In this document: one piece after another, positions 35,821-44,619 of the stretch | Layout: every line of letters starts with the position of its first letter | How positions within the stretch are numbered: the first letter of the stretch is position 1 | Source: an uncultured Corynebacterium sp. | GTDB taxonomy: Bacteria > Actinomycetota > Actinomycetes > Mycobacteriales > Mycobacteriaceae | Direction of reading: 5' to 3' | DNA: 47,771 bases | Assembly: GCA_946220775.1 (NCBI GenBank) | Contig: CAMIFC010000016.1 | Span: forward strand, 1-47,771 | The notes under the pieces: model-generated | What the model saw: only the letters and a program-made list of their open reading frames with translations | What the model was told of the DNA's origin: nothing | Databases searched by the model: none | Translations under genes and position numbers: made by a program

Positions 35821-35885
35821 TTAAATTCCCTCGCCTTAAGTCCAGTGTGTCGCCACAGAACTAGGTTTTCAACGAGGATTTTTAA
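35821..35885. repeat. Palindromic repeat, family B (degenerate copy)
   Basis: TTAAATTCCCTCG at the left and AGGTTTTCAACGAGGATTTT at the right match the arms of the intact copy at 44401-44461, but the left arm is damaged after TCGC. It lies in the 350-bp spacer between tgt and the MMPL gene, next to a family A palindrome. Confidence 0.75.
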
Positions 35886-35964
35886 CCAAGGGTGTGTAAC
35901 TTATGGCGAACTAGGCACCCAATGCGTGGGGGGGGAGGGGCTACGCCGACGCTGCACAACATCT

Positions 35965-36028
35965 ACCTCGAAGTCCCGACCTCGAATAGGGTCTAAAAAC
36001 CGCCTATTCGAGGTCGGGACTTCGAGGT
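35965..36028. repeat. Palindromic repeat, family A (26-bp perfect arms)
   Basis: The left arm 35965-35990 (ACCTCGAAGTCCCGACCTCG + AATAGG) is the exact reverse complement of 36003-36028, around the loop GTCTAAAAACCG. A related copy is cut by the window start (1-45). No transposase or T-run is associated. The region 35886-35964 holds nothing else I recognise. Confidence 0.95.
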
Positions 36029-36105
36029 TCGCGCAGAGAGGGACCAGACAGGGGCCGATCGCCACTAGTTAGCGCTGGTCGGGATGACCTTCATCAACAT
36101 TACGG

Positions 36106-39009
36106 CTAGTCGAGTCGGTGACGCCCCGAGCCACGTTCGCCACCGGTTTCATCTGAGTTATCGGATTGATGACCAGTCGTGTCGGTGTGAGCGGTCGGCT
36201 CGGCATCGGCAGCTTCACCGCCCTCAACCGCATCATCAGTAGTATCAGCCGCATCATCGGCACGACCAGGATCACCAGCGGCCGCATCACCAGCATCTTC
36301 AGCAGCATCAGCCACATCATCGGCACCAGCGACTTCATCATCGCCAGCGGCCTCGCCGTCACCCCCAACCTCACTGCCACCAACAGTTGCATCGTCGGCA
36401 CGACCACCAACAGGACTGTCGCCCAGCTCGCCGGAGGCAAACGCCTCCTCTAGTGCAGAGCCCTCCACGTCAACCGTGGGCAGGATCTTATCCAGCCACT
36501 TCGGCATCCACCAGGTCACCTTGCCCAGCAGGAACATCATGGCCGGGATGAACGTCATGCGAACAAAGAAAGCGTCAAACAGCACACCGGCGCCCAGCGC
36601 AAAACCGAAGATCTGGATGAACGGCAAAGGTTGGAAAACAAAGGACGCAAACACGCCAATCATGATCAGAGCCGCAGCCGTCACAACCTTCGCGCCGAGG
36701 GAGAAACCGCCGATCACAGAATCCTCCACCGCCGTGTACCTAGACTGCGGAGCCATCTTCGCCGAATCATGCAAAAACCGCTCCCGCATTCGCGACACAA
36801 TAAACACCTGGTAGTCCATCGCCAGGCCGAACGTCACGCCGATCAGGAAGATCGGCATGAAACTGATCAGTGGACCCGGCGAAGGCCAGATGCCCCAAAT
36901 GCCCTTCTGCCAAAACAGAACCGTCACACCGAAAGCCGCCGCGACGGACAGCAGGAAGCCCACCACCGCCATCACCGTCACCGCGATAGAACGGAACACC
37001 ATCAACAGCAGCACCAACGCCAAACCCACCACCAGCGCCAGGTAAATCGGCATTGCCTTAGCGAGCTTGTCGGTGACGTCCTGCTGGATCGGAGTGAGCC
37101 CCGTAATGCCAATTTCAACGCCAGTTGCGCGCTCGATGGCGTCACGCTGGTTTCGCAACGAGTGGATCAGCTGCACGGTTTCCTGCTCCGTCGGCCCACC
37201 ATTCGGCGTGAGCAGCACCTGAGCAGCCTGTCCGCTGTCGCTCATGCCCACGATCTGTGCGTTGAGCACATCCGCGTTCTGTTTCAGCTGGTCAGCAACA
37301 TAAATGAAGGACGTTTGTTGAGGCGTTGGTGCCGCCGCGTCCTTGTCTCCGCCGCCCTTGTTGCCGGCGGTGCTCGGTTTATCGCCATTTCCGCGAGCCG
37401 CGCCATCACCCGGTTTGCCACCGGCGGCCTTGTCGCCCGCGTCGCCCGCCTCACCCGCAGCACCGCCTGCCCCCGCATAAGCCGCCAGCGCCTTCGCATC
37501 CGGGTTCACATCAGTGGCATCCACGACAACCAGCATCGGAGCATTCCGGCCCGCCCCGAAACCAGCCTCCAGCATCTCCGCCGACTTCCGCTGAGTCGAA
37601 TCCACATTCGCCGTCTTATCCGACGGCAACGCCAACTCCAGATCCAACGCCGGATAAACCAACGCCGCCAACGACGCCATCACCAACGCCAACATCAACC
37701 CCGGCACCCGGTGCACCAGCTTCGCCCATCGAATACCCACCGACGGCTTCAGCTGCTCCACAGGAACTGCTTTGTCGGATTCACGGCTGGCGGGATTGGC
37801 GTCCTTTTTGAACGCACGATTCCCCATCGCCCCCAGCAACGCAGGCAAGAACGTCAGCGCAACAAACACCGCAATCGTGACGTTCGCCGCCGCCGCATAA
37901 CCCATATAAGACAGGAACGGAATATTCGCGACGCGCAGCCCAACCAACGCGATAATAACCGTCAGACCAGCGAAAACAACCGCCGAACCAGCGGTGCCGG
38001 TCGCCAGCCCAATCGCATCGAGCCGACTTCGCCCATGCCGCAGCTCATCGCGATAACGCGACATAATAAACAACGCATAATCAATACCGACGGCCAGCCC
38101 CAGCATGAGTCCAAGCGTTGGCGTCATGGAATTCAGCGGCACCAGCGCCGTCGCCCCCACCGCGATCAACGACCCAATACCAATACCAATCACCGCCGTG
38201 ATCAGCGGCATCCCCGCAGCGAGCAAACTACCAAACGTCACCGCAAGAATAATGAACGCCACGATCAGCCCCGCGACCTCACTGATCGGCTCAATCGCGA
38301 TCGAGTCGCCATAGCCCGGGCCGCCGACCTCAACGGTCATGCCCGCATCGCGCGAAATCGCGGCGGCATCTTCGACCGCCTGGCGATCCTCCTTGGTCAC
38401 ATCAACGGGCAGCGGCACGTCGAAAGTGAAACTCATTGTGCCGTAGCGGCCATCATCGGAGTACGTGCGCAGCGTATGCGCATCCAGCCGCGCCGTATCC
38501 ACCGGAAGCCCCATCTCAACTTCCCGCTTCACGAGCTCCTTTTGCAACCCCTTATTCATCGTCACAGGGTTTTCGAGCTGCAGCGTATCGCCCAGGTGCG
38601 GAACGTTCTTTTTTAAGGACGCCACCGTCTGATCCATTGCCTCCATGAGCTTCGGATCATTGAGTTTCTGGCCTTCCGGGGCTTCAAAAACCACGTGTAC
38701 GCTGGACTCTTCCGCAGGGTCGCCCATTTCCGGAAAGTGTTCCTGCAACAGCTCGGTGGCTTGCGTGGAGGGCATATCGTCGATCGCGAAAACATCGTTG
38801 AAGCCCTTTTGCACGGTCAGAGCCGTGCCGCCCACCCCGACGAAAGCCACTACCCACACGATAATGACCAGCCATTTATGAATGAATGACCAGCGACCAA
38901 TGCGGAACAGTAACTTTGCCACGGGTGAGGTGAACCTTTCGCTCGATGGCGCCTGGGTAGCGGCCGAATGCTCCTTGGCTGGGATTGGCTGCGCCGTGCC
39001 GGCACTCAA
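36106..39009 (-). CDS. MMPL/RND family transporter
   Basis: 967 residues with the MMPL plan: one N-terminal helix, a large periplasmic domain, five helices with GDSIAIEPISE and GLAVGIDYALFIMSRYR, a second periplasmic domain, and a second helix block with GLAMDYQVFIVSRMRE. The Asp-Tyr pairs (D-Y-A, D-Y-Q) are the proton-relay residues. The second periplasmic loop has a Gly/Ala-rich insert (AGGAAGEAGDAGDKAAGGKPGD), and the C-terminal 100 residues are a very acidic low-complexity tail. Relatives export trehalose monomycolate or lipids; substrate unassigned. The start is TTG at 39009. Confidence 0.92.
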   Translation of the reverse strand: MSAGTAQPIPAKEHSAATQAPSSERFTSPVAKLLFRIGRWSFIHKWLVIIVWVVAFVGVGGTALTVQKGFNDVFAIDDMPSTQATELLQEHFPEMGDPAEESSVHVVFEAPEGQKLNDPKLMEAMDQTVASLKKNVPHLGDTLQLENPVTMNKGLQKELVKREVEMGLPVDTARLDAHTLRTYSDDGRYGTMSFTFDVPLPVDVTKEDRQAVEDAAAISRDAGMTVEVGGPGYGDSIAIEPISEVAGLIVAFIILAVTFGSLLAAGMPLITAVIGIGIGSLIAVGATALVPLNSMTPTLGLMLGLAVGIDYALFIMSRYRDELRHGRSRLDAIGLATGTAGSAVVFAGLTVIIALVGLRVANIPFLSYMGYAAAANVTIAVFVALTFLPALLGAMGNRAFKKDANPASRESDKAVPVEQLKPSVGIRWAKLVHRVPGLMLALVMASLAALVYPALDLELALPSDKTANVDSTQRKSAEMLEAGFGAGRNAPMLVVVDATDVNPDAKALAAYAGAGGAAGEAGDAGDKAAGGKPGDGAARGNGDKPSTAGNKGGGDKDAAAPTPQQTSFIYVADQLKQNADVLNAQIVGMSDSGQAAQVLLTPNGGPTEQETVQLIHSLRNQRDAIERATGVEIGITGLTPIQQDVTDKLAKAMPIYLALVVGLALVLLLMVFRSIAVTVMAVVGFLLSVAAAFGVTVLFWQKGIWGIWPSPGPLISFMPIFLIGVTFGLAMDYQVFIVSRMRERFLHDSAKMAPQSRYTAVEDSVIGGFSLGAKVVTAAALIMIGVFASFVFQPLPFIQIFGFALGAGVLFDAFFVRMTFIPAMMFLLGKVTWWMPKWLDKILPTVDVEGSALEEAFASGELGDSPVGGRADDATVGGSEVGGDGEAAGDDEVAGADDVADAAEDAGDAAAGDPGRADDAADTTDDAVEGGEAADAEPTAHTDTTGHQSDNSDETGGERGSGRHRLD

Positions 39010-39187
39010 ATACGTGCGTTTATCGGAATAAGCTCGGAATTAGCTATGAAACCAGCATAGTGACCGGCCCGGACAATGCCGAACGCCCCAAACTGGGTGC
39101 TGGGCGGGTCGGAATGGGCTGGGGCAAGTGCCGGGGCAGCCCCCGAACTGGGCGCTGAGCCGGGTTCAATCAGTGGGACCGGTCAGC

Positions 39188-39260
39188 GACTGTCTGTAGT
39201 GGCGAAATGGTTTTTTGCGACCTGGGCTTTTGCAAAACCATTTCGCAACTACAGACAGTC
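39188..39260. repeat. 73-bp palindromic repeat, family C copy 2
   Basis: GACTGTCTGTAGTGGCGAAA and AAAACCATTTCGCAACTACA-GACAGTC are arms with 26 of 27 paired bases, around TTGCGACCTGGGCTTTTGC. Lies between the tRNA-Ser(CGA) and MMPL genes. From 39010-39187 and 39261-39423 I see nothing else. Confidence 0.95.
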
Positions 39261-39423
39261 TCAGCAAGTATCGCAAAGTATCCAGCCGGTACTCGGGCCG
39301 ACTCATGCCAGTTTCGTGCCACATTTGAGCCCGATCCCAGCGGATTTCGACTGGTTTGGAGCGATATCTCCCCCTCCCCCTGAGAGACAACCACCCCGGA
39401 ACTGTGCAAACACAAGGTAAATA

Positions 39424-39462
39424 AAAGGAAGCCCCAGGTGCTTAGCACCTGGGGCTTCCTTC
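39424..39462 (-). terminator. Terminator of tRNA-Ser(CGA)
   Basis: GGAAGCCCCAGGTGC pairs with GCACCTGGGGCTTCC around TAA on the minus strand, followed by TTTTATTT. Starts just beyond the tRNA 3' end. Confidence 0.9.
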
Positions 39463-39465
39463 TTG

Positions 39466-39550
39466 CGGTGGCGGAGGGATTTGAACCCTCGGTGGTTTTA
39501 CCCACACTCGCTTTCGAGGCGAGTACCTTCGGCCGCTCGGACACGCCACC
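39466..39550 (-). tRNA. tRNA-Ser (anticodon CGA)
   Basis: The acceptor GGTGGCG/CGCCACC, a long variable arm (GTGGGTAAAACCAC), GGTTCAAATCC T-loop and the anticodon loop CTCGAAA (anticodon CGA) identify it. No encoded CCA. Reads UCG. Confidence 0.95.
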
Positions 39551-39759
39551 AAAAGTCAGCAAGAGCAGTGCTCACGCAGCCTGCTCAAACTCCGACTAAC
39601 TGTAGCAAAGCGCGCGCCACCATCACAAAGCACCATGACTTTTGATCTGAACAGCGCACCTAAGCAGTGAACGGCGCCCCACCTCAGAGCAGATAGCCCA
39701 AGCACGCCACCGGCCCAGACACCCCAACCAACCCCCTACCTCAACCCCAACCAGCGCCC

Positions 39760-40359
39760 CTACCTCAACTCCTCGAAGAATCCGCGCAGCAGAGCATCAC
39801 ACTCCGCCTGCAGCACACCACCCGTGACCTGGGCTTTGTGCAACGGAGATTCCCGCGGCACATCCCACACGCTGCCGCACGCGCCAGTCCGAGGCTCCCA
39901 CGTGCCAAACACAATTCGCCCAATCCGCGCCCCCACGGCCGCGCCGGCACACATTGCGCACGGCTCCAGCGTCACAACCAGAGTGCAGTCCGTGAGCCGC
40001 CACTCATCGCCGTACCGCGCCGTCGCAGCCCGAATCGCCATGATTTCCGCGTGCCCAAGCGGATCCGCACACTGTTCGCGCTGGTTAAACCCCTCGCCAA
40101 GCACTTCCCCGTCCGGCGCCACCACCAGCGCCCCGACCGGCACGTCCCCTTTCGGCGTTCTTTTTGCGACGCCAATCGCCCGCACCATTAACTCCTCATC
40201 CGCGACGTCGCGGGCGCGACGCGGGAGGCCAGCACCAATAATCCGCCTAGCACTCTGCTGGCCCAACCCCGACCGCGCCATGCTTACCGGCGCGGCGCCA
40301 CCCCGGTCACCGATTGACCCAACGTCATCGCGCCCACCAGCCCCGCGCGGATTACTCAT
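39760..40359 (-). CDS. tadA: tRNA adenosine(34) deaminase TadA
   Basis: Deaminates A34 to inosine in tRNA-Arg(ACG). The deaminase motifs are present: HAEIMAI (zinc His and the proton-shuttling Glu) and PCAMCAGA (zinc cysteines). Conserved VGALVVAPDG and GFNQREQ. About 199 residues, with a 35-residue N-terminal extension rich in Gly/Arg. The start at 40359 overlaps the end of the upstream gene by 8 bp; a shorter start downstream, nearer the typical 150-residue length, is possible. Its substrate is the two tRNA-Arg(ACG) genes at 42408 and 44620. Confidence 0.93.
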   Translation of the reverse strand: MSNPRGAGGRDDVGSIGDRGGAAPVSMARSGLGQQSARRIIGAGLPRRARDVADEELMVRAIGVAKRTPKGDVPVGALVVAPDGEVLGEGFNQREQCADPLGHAEIMAIRAATARYGDEWRLTDCTLVVTLEPCAMCAGAAVGARIGRIVFGTWEPRTGACGSVWDVPRESPLHKAQVTGGVLQAECDALLRGFFEELR

Positions 40360-40909
40360 CGTCAAAGTCGCGATCACCTGGCAAATTGGCGTCCAAAATA
40401 TCGGCGAGATCATCACCGAATCCGAGCTCCTCCGCAACGGAAATCAACTGCTCCGCCGGGTAATAATCCGGATTATCGAAGACCACGGACAGCAACTGCT
40501 CCGACGCGCCCAAGTCCTCGAGCAGGTCAAACTCGCCCTCCGGCCATGGGGTGTCGTTCTCTGCGGCGTCGTCGGCTTCCTCCTCGGTGGGAGTGTCGAC
40601 ATCCAGTTCATCGAGCATGTCGTTGGCCAGGTAGTCATCGAGTGCGGCGGTGGCGTCCGAAATAATGAGGCGAACACCACCGGGGACGGGGCGCACGACC
40701 GCGCACCAATCATCCGCGACATCCACGAACCCGACGACGGCCCCCTCGCTGCGCTCCGCGCGGAGATAATCGACGAGGGAATCCAAAGAATCAGTTGCTT
40801 CCTCCGGCAACACGCGCAGAGCCCAGCCACGCTCGGAGCTCGTCGCGGCGACGGCGATGGTCTCGGCGGAATCATCGTTGTCGTAATCAGAGGCGGAAGT
40901 GTTAGTCAT
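40352..40909 (-). CDS. tRNA adenosine deaminase-associated protein
   Basis: 185 residues, highly acidic (runs of E/D), no domain recognised. It matches the family of actinobacterial proteins always encoded next to tadA (segments VAATSSERGWALRVL, DYLANDMLDELDVDTP, DLLEDLGASEQLLSVVFDNPDYYPAEQL). Overlaps tadA by 8 bp. TAAGTT 7 nt before the ATG at 40909 suggests a leaderless start. Role unknown beyond the genetic association. Confidence 0.88.
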   Translation of the reverse strand: MTNTSASDYDNDDSAETIAVAATSSERGWALRVLPEEATDSLDSLVDYLRAERSEGAVVGFVDVADDWCAVVRPVPGGVRLIISDATAALDDYLANDMLDELDVDTPTEEEADDAAENDTPWPEGEFDLLEDLGASEQLLSVVFDNPDYYPAEQLISVAEELGFGDDLADILDANLPGDRDFDDE

Positions 40910-40964
40910 GCCACCAAACTTAGTCGCTCGACGACCGCGCTCGCACTTGTGAGACAATTTCACT

Positions 40965-42041
40965 GTGACTACGAGCATTCCTACCCCCAACGATGGCGGC
41001 ACGACTCCGCACGAACCTTTCCCTGTCTGCGTCCTCGGGCTCGGGTCGATCGGTGGCTCGCTGCTCCGCGACCTCGCGGATGCTGGCTGGCCGGCGTTCG
41101 GCTGGAATCGTTCTGCATCCACCGTCGAGGAAGCCACCACCGCCGGTTACGACGCCTCCGCCGACCTCGCCGCGACCCTGCGCCGCGCCGAAAGCGCCGG
41201 GGCGTTGATTGTGTTGGGTGTGCCTGTGCCTGCTCTCCCTTCCCTTTTGGACGCCATCCAGCTGCACTCTCCCTCCCTAGGGTTCACTGATGTGACCAGC
41301 GTGAAGGGTGAGGTACATGACTTGGTCGAGGAGCGAGGCATGTCCGACCGCTTCGTGGGAGGCCATCCAATGGCGGGGACGGCGGAGTCCGGCTGGTCGG
41401 CGACGCTGGCGGGACTGTTCCGCACGGCCGTATGGGTTGTGACGTATGACCAGGTTGCTGGTGGTGGTAGCCAGGTCGGCGCGGCCGGTGGCGCGCAGTT
41501 GAACCCGCTGTGGCTGCAGACTTTTACCCGGGTGGTGCAGCTCGCTGAAACGGTTGGGGCGGTGGTCATTCCGTCGAGGGCGCGGCGTCATGACTCTGCG
41601 GTGGCGCGGATCTCGCACTTGCCGCATGTCTTCGCGGAAACCCTGGCGATCACCGGGGATCAGGGCGGGCCGCTGAGCTTGGCGTTAGCGGCGTCTTCGT
41701 TCCGGGATATGACCCGGGTCGCGGGCACGGCGCCCGGACTGGTCCGCGCGATGTGCGAAAATAACCGGGAGACGCTGCTCAAGGCGCTGGATGAGTCGCT
41801 GGAGCTGCTGACTGCCGCGCGGGATTCGCTGGCCGACCCTTCCGGGGATTTGGCGGATCTCACGGAGCTCGGGTTCGCCGCCCACCATCGCTACCGTTCC
41901 CGCGACGCCGCAGGTCAGAAGCATGTTTTGGACGCCATGCACGGCGCCCACCCCGTCATCCGGGTACGTCCGGGTGCGAAGGGCTGGGTGGATCAGCTCC
42001 GTTCAGCTGAATCTATTGGCGCACGTATCGCTATTTTCTGA
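40965..42041 (+). CDS. tyrA: Prephenate dehydrogenase TyrA
   Basis: Oxidative decarboxylation of prephenate (or arogenate) toward tyrosine. The Rossmann motif VCVLGLGSIGGSLLRDL, FTDVTSVKGEVHD, and GHPMAGTAESGW identify the family. 358 residues. The GTG at 40965 lies 6 nt after GACAAT and has no Shine-Dalgarno, so it may be leaderless. Divergent from the TadA-associated gene (55-bp gap). patA at 45172 could transaminate its product. Confidence 0.92.
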   Translation: MTTSIPTPNDGGTTPHEPFPVCVLGLGSIGGSLLRDLADAGWPAFGWNRSASTVEEATTAGYDASADLAATLRRAESAGALIVLGVPVPALPSLLDAIQLHSPSLGFTDVTSVKGEVHDLVEERGMSDRFVGGHPMAGTAESGWSATLAGLFRTAVWVVTYDQVAGGGSQVGAAGGAQLNPLWLQTFTRVVQLAETVGAVVIPSRARRHDSAVARISHLPHVFAETLAITGDQGGPLSLALAASSFRDMTRVAGTAPGLVRAMCENNRETLLKALDESLELLTAARDSLADPSGDLADLTELGFAAHHRYRSRDAAGQKHVLDAMHGAHPVIRVRPGAKGWVDQLRSAESIGARIAIF

Positions 42042-42152
42042 GTGCTGCGGGTTCGTTGCTGGGTCCGCGCTGCTCCATTGCTGAGGCAGGCTCCGTCGCG
42101 CCGCCACCATTATTGGGCTCGGCTCCTCCCCCCCGCGGCGTGGCGTGGCGTG

Positions 42153-42223
42153 GTGCGGAATTTACTGCCAGACTCTAACGCTTAAGCGGGTGAAGTGTCA
42201 CAGTTTGGCAGTAAATCCTGCAC
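42153..42223. repeat. Palindromic repeat, family D
   Basis: GTGCGGAATTTACTGCCA (42153-42170) faces TGGCAGTAAATCCTGCAC (42206-42223); 16 of 18 positions pair. The loop is 35 nt. Lies after tyrA. No T-run follows, so not an obvious terminator. Around it, 42042-42152 and 42224-42366, nothing recognised. Confidence 0.85.
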
Positions 42224-42366
42224 AGCAGGTATGGAGCCGAGCAGATCGTGGTGGTGGGCAGTCAGCGGGTGAAGCTAGGGATGCAGAAAGGAACCTGTGA
42301 GGGCGAAACGGGGAGGACGGGAAGGAATGGAAAAGAGGGGGAAGGAGAGGGAGTCGCGGAAAACAA

Positions 42367-42407
42367 AAACCGCGAGGGTGGATTACTCCACGCTCGCGGT
42401 TAAAGAG
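42367..42407 (-). terminator. Terminator of tRNA-Arg(ACG) copy 1
   Basis: AACCGCGAGCGTGGAG and CCACCCTCGCGGTT pair on the minus strand (TAAT loop), followed by TTTTGTTTTCC. Confidence 0.85.
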
Positions 42408-42480
42408 TGCGCCCGGAGGGATTCGAACCCCCAACCTTCTGATCCGTAGTCAGATGCTCTATCCGTTGAGCTACGGGCGC
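42408..42480 (-). tRNA. tRNA-Arg (anticodon ACG), copy 1
   Basis: GCGCCCG acceptor with CGGGCGC, D-arm AGCTCAACGGATAGAGC, anticodon loop CTACGGA (ACG), T-loop GGTTCGAATCC. 73 nt, identical in sequence to the copy at 44620-44692. The wobble A is the substrate of TadA. Confidence 0.97.
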
Positions 42481-42776
42481 AACAGATCATTACTCTACAC
42501 AACCCACCGCAAAAACAACAAACCGCAGTTCAAACGCATAAAAGCTGCAACGTTAAATGGATGCGCGCCAAACCTGTGTGGCAACACTTGGCCAGCGCAA
42601 CACCGGGGCACTGCACTGGCGCCCGCGCCACACCAGCGCGGCACCGGGGCAGCGTCGGCGCGGCGGGGCTGCGAAAACGCCGGGGCTTACACCCGCATTG
42701 CACCACCGCAGTGCAAGCAGCATGGCACCCGCGCCACCGCAGCAGCGCCACCCAACAACCTCAGCAGCAAACAGTG
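42481..42776. other. Intergenic region with GC-rich imperfect repeats
   Basis: Rich in short repeats such as GGCGCCCGCGCCAC, CAGCGC and CCGGGGC (42590-42740), in which no gene, RNA or terminator is recognised. Confidence 0.4.
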
Positions 42777-43091
42777 TTAGCGCTTGTTGAAGTCCAGGAT
42801 GCTTTTCGAGGACCCCTCACCCGACGAGCCGACAAACGGCCCCGGCAGGAAGCCCTTAATCTTGGATGTCAACGCAGCCAAGAAGTCCGTCCACGACGAA
42901 GCCCCCTCAGCCGCCGTGTTCAGCGAACCCGACACGTCCATCCCTTCGGCAGAGCTCTCAGTTTTCGCGGAATTCTCCTCCGTCATATCCACTGCGCCAG
43001 CAACACCAACGCCACCAGCAACACCCGCGGAAAGCCCCGCGACCAGCACAGACACCATCGATGCTCGGCGAAGCTTGTGTCCAATAGTCAT
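42777..43091 (-). CDS. Small secreted protein
   Basis: 104 residues: an N-terminal signal peptide (MTIGHKLRRASMVSVLVAGL... GAVA-like end near residue 33), then a Ser/Glu-rich segment and a short hydrophobic WTDFLAALTSKIKGFLPG stretch. GGAGGT lies 6 nt before the ATG and TATACT lies just upstream. No family recognised; small exported proteins of this shape in corynebacteria can be porin-like or cell-wall peptides, but there is no proof here. It faces ddh divergently. Confidence 0.72.
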   Translation of the reverse strand: MTIGHKLRRASMVSVLVAGLSAGVAGGVGVAGAVDMTEENSAKTESSAEGMDVSGSLNTAAEGASSWTDFLAALTSKIKGFLPGPFVGSSGEGSSKSILDFNKR

Positions 43092-43377
43092 AGTTTTACC
43101 TCCAGTATAAGTACCCCTCGCAGGTTAAACCCTCTCTCCCCGGCGCTGCAGGCGCTTTCGCAAAACAGTGAGCCCGACCACCACCCGCCACGCTTGAGTG
43201 AGAGAGACAACAGGTTCGAATATCCAATCTCGAATGCCCAGGTCACGAAAAGGGCCACCACTTTCCAGACAGCGCCCCACCAACTCCGCATTCCTCGATG
43301 GGGAAGAAAACTCTTGCGCGAGGTTGGCGTCCGAACAAAAATGTAATCTTGACGCCTAACGAACAGAAAGGAACGAA

Positions 43378-44373
43378 ATGGCGAAAATTAAAGCCGGCAT
43401 TGTTGGCTACGGCAACCTCGGAAAGTCGGTCGAAGCGGTGATCCGGCAAACGAACGACATCGAACTGGTGGGCGTTTTCTCGCGCCGCAGCACCCTCGAC
43501 ACGGACGCACCGGTGTACCCCGTCGCCGACATTGCCGAGCACGCGGACAAGGTCGACGTGCTGTACCTCTGCCTCGGCAGCGCGACCGACATTCCGGAGC
43601 AGGCCCCGGATTTCGCGAAGTTCGCCAACACCGTCGACACGTACGATAATCACCGCGATATTCTTCGCCACCGGTCCGCAATGGCCGAAATTTCTTCGGA
43701 CGCCAACCACGTCGCAGTGGTGTCCACCGGGTGGGATCCTGGCATGTTCAGCCTCAACCGGGTGTATGCAGCGGCGGTGCTGCCGGATTATCAGCAGCAC
43801 ACGTTCTGGGGTCCAGGGCTGTCGCAGGGCCACTCCGACGCGCTGCGCCGAATTGAGGGCGTGAAGAAGGCTGTTCAGTACACACTGCCGAGCGAAGATG
43901 CGCTGGACCTGGCTCGCGTGGGCAAGGCGGGCCACCTGGATGGCAAGTCGGCGCATAAGCGTCAATGCTGGATCGTTGCGGAGAACCCAGCTGATGAGGA
44001 CGAGCTGGCGCGCATCGAAAATGACATCCGCACGATGCCTGACTACTTCGTCGGTTACGAGGTTGAGGTGAACTTCATCGACGAAGAGGAGTTCGACCGC
44101 GACCACACCGGCATGCCTCACGGTGGTCACGTAATCACGACGGGCGCGCTGGGGGCTGATGCTGCTGGCGCCGCGGGATCGCACCACACGGTGGAATACT
44201 CCCTTGAGCTGGGCAAAAACCCGGACTTCACCGCTGCCGTGCAGGTTGCTTACGGCCGAGCTGCGGTGCGGATGCAGCAGGCTGGTCAATCCGGCGCGTT
44301 CACGGTTCTTGAGGTTCCTCCATACTTGCTGGCGGAGCAGCCGCTGGAGGAGCTCATCCCGAAGTTCGTATAA
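43378..44373 (+). CDS. ddh: meso-diaminopimelate dehydrogenase
   Basis: One-step NADPH-dependent conversion of tetrahydrodipicolinate to meso-DAP for lysine and peptidoglycan. GIVGYGNLGKSVE is the NADP-binding loop; CLGSATDIPEQ, STGWDPGMFS, GHSDALRRIEGVKKAVQYT and MPHGGHVITTG are the conserved family segments. 331 residues, close to the known corynebacterial enzyme. AGAAAGGA precedes the ATG by 6 nt. Lies between two identical tRNA-Arg genes. Confidence 0.96.
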   Translation: MAKIKAGIVGYGNLGKSVEAVIRQTNDIELVGVFSRRSTLDTDAPVYPVADIAEHADKVDVLYLCLGSATDIPEQAPDFAKFANTVDTYDNHRDILRHRSAMAEISSDANHVAVVSTGWDPGMFSLNRVYAAAVLPDYQQHTFWGPGLSQGHSDALRRIEGVKKAVQYTLPSEDALDLARVGKAGHLDGKSAHKRQCWIVAENPADEDELARIENDIRTMPDYFVGYEVEVNFIDEEEFDRDHTGMPHGGHVITTGALGADAAGAAGSHHTVEYSLELGKNPDFTAAVQVAYGRAAVRMQQAGQSGAFTVLEVPPYLLAEQPLEELIPKFV

Positions 44374-44400
44374 CGGAATCCGCGTGAAACACGCGATGTG

Positions 44401-44461
44401 AAATTCCCTCGCTGAAAACCTAGTCCGAAGCACGCAGATTAGGTTTTCAGCGAGGGAATTT
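44401..44461. repeat. Palindromic repeat, family B (intact copy)
   Basis: AAATTCCCTCGCTGAAAACC-TA pairs with TAGGTTTTCAGCGAGG-GAATTT (22 bp) around a 17-nt loop. It is 27 bp after ddh. A smaller hairpin CGCGTG-AAA-CACGCG lies just before it (44381-44395). May serve as a terminator; no T-run. The damaged relative is at 35821-35885. Confidence 0.9.
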
Positions 44462-44619
44462 GCCATTGCCACCACAGGCACGGGCACACGGCGGCATGGC
44501 GTGGGAGCACAACGGCGCCAACCGAGGGGGCATCGCCAATGTGCGGGGGATTGCCACCGAGAAGAGCGAAAAGCAGGGGGCGGGGCAAGAAAAGGGGGAA
44601 GTAAAAAGAGAAGAAAGAG

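Noticed and set aside
36631..38616. 661-residue plus-strand open frame across the MMPL gene
   Set aside because: It is antisense to a recognised transporter, extremely rich in Arg/His/Gln, typical of a shadow frame in high-GC DNA.
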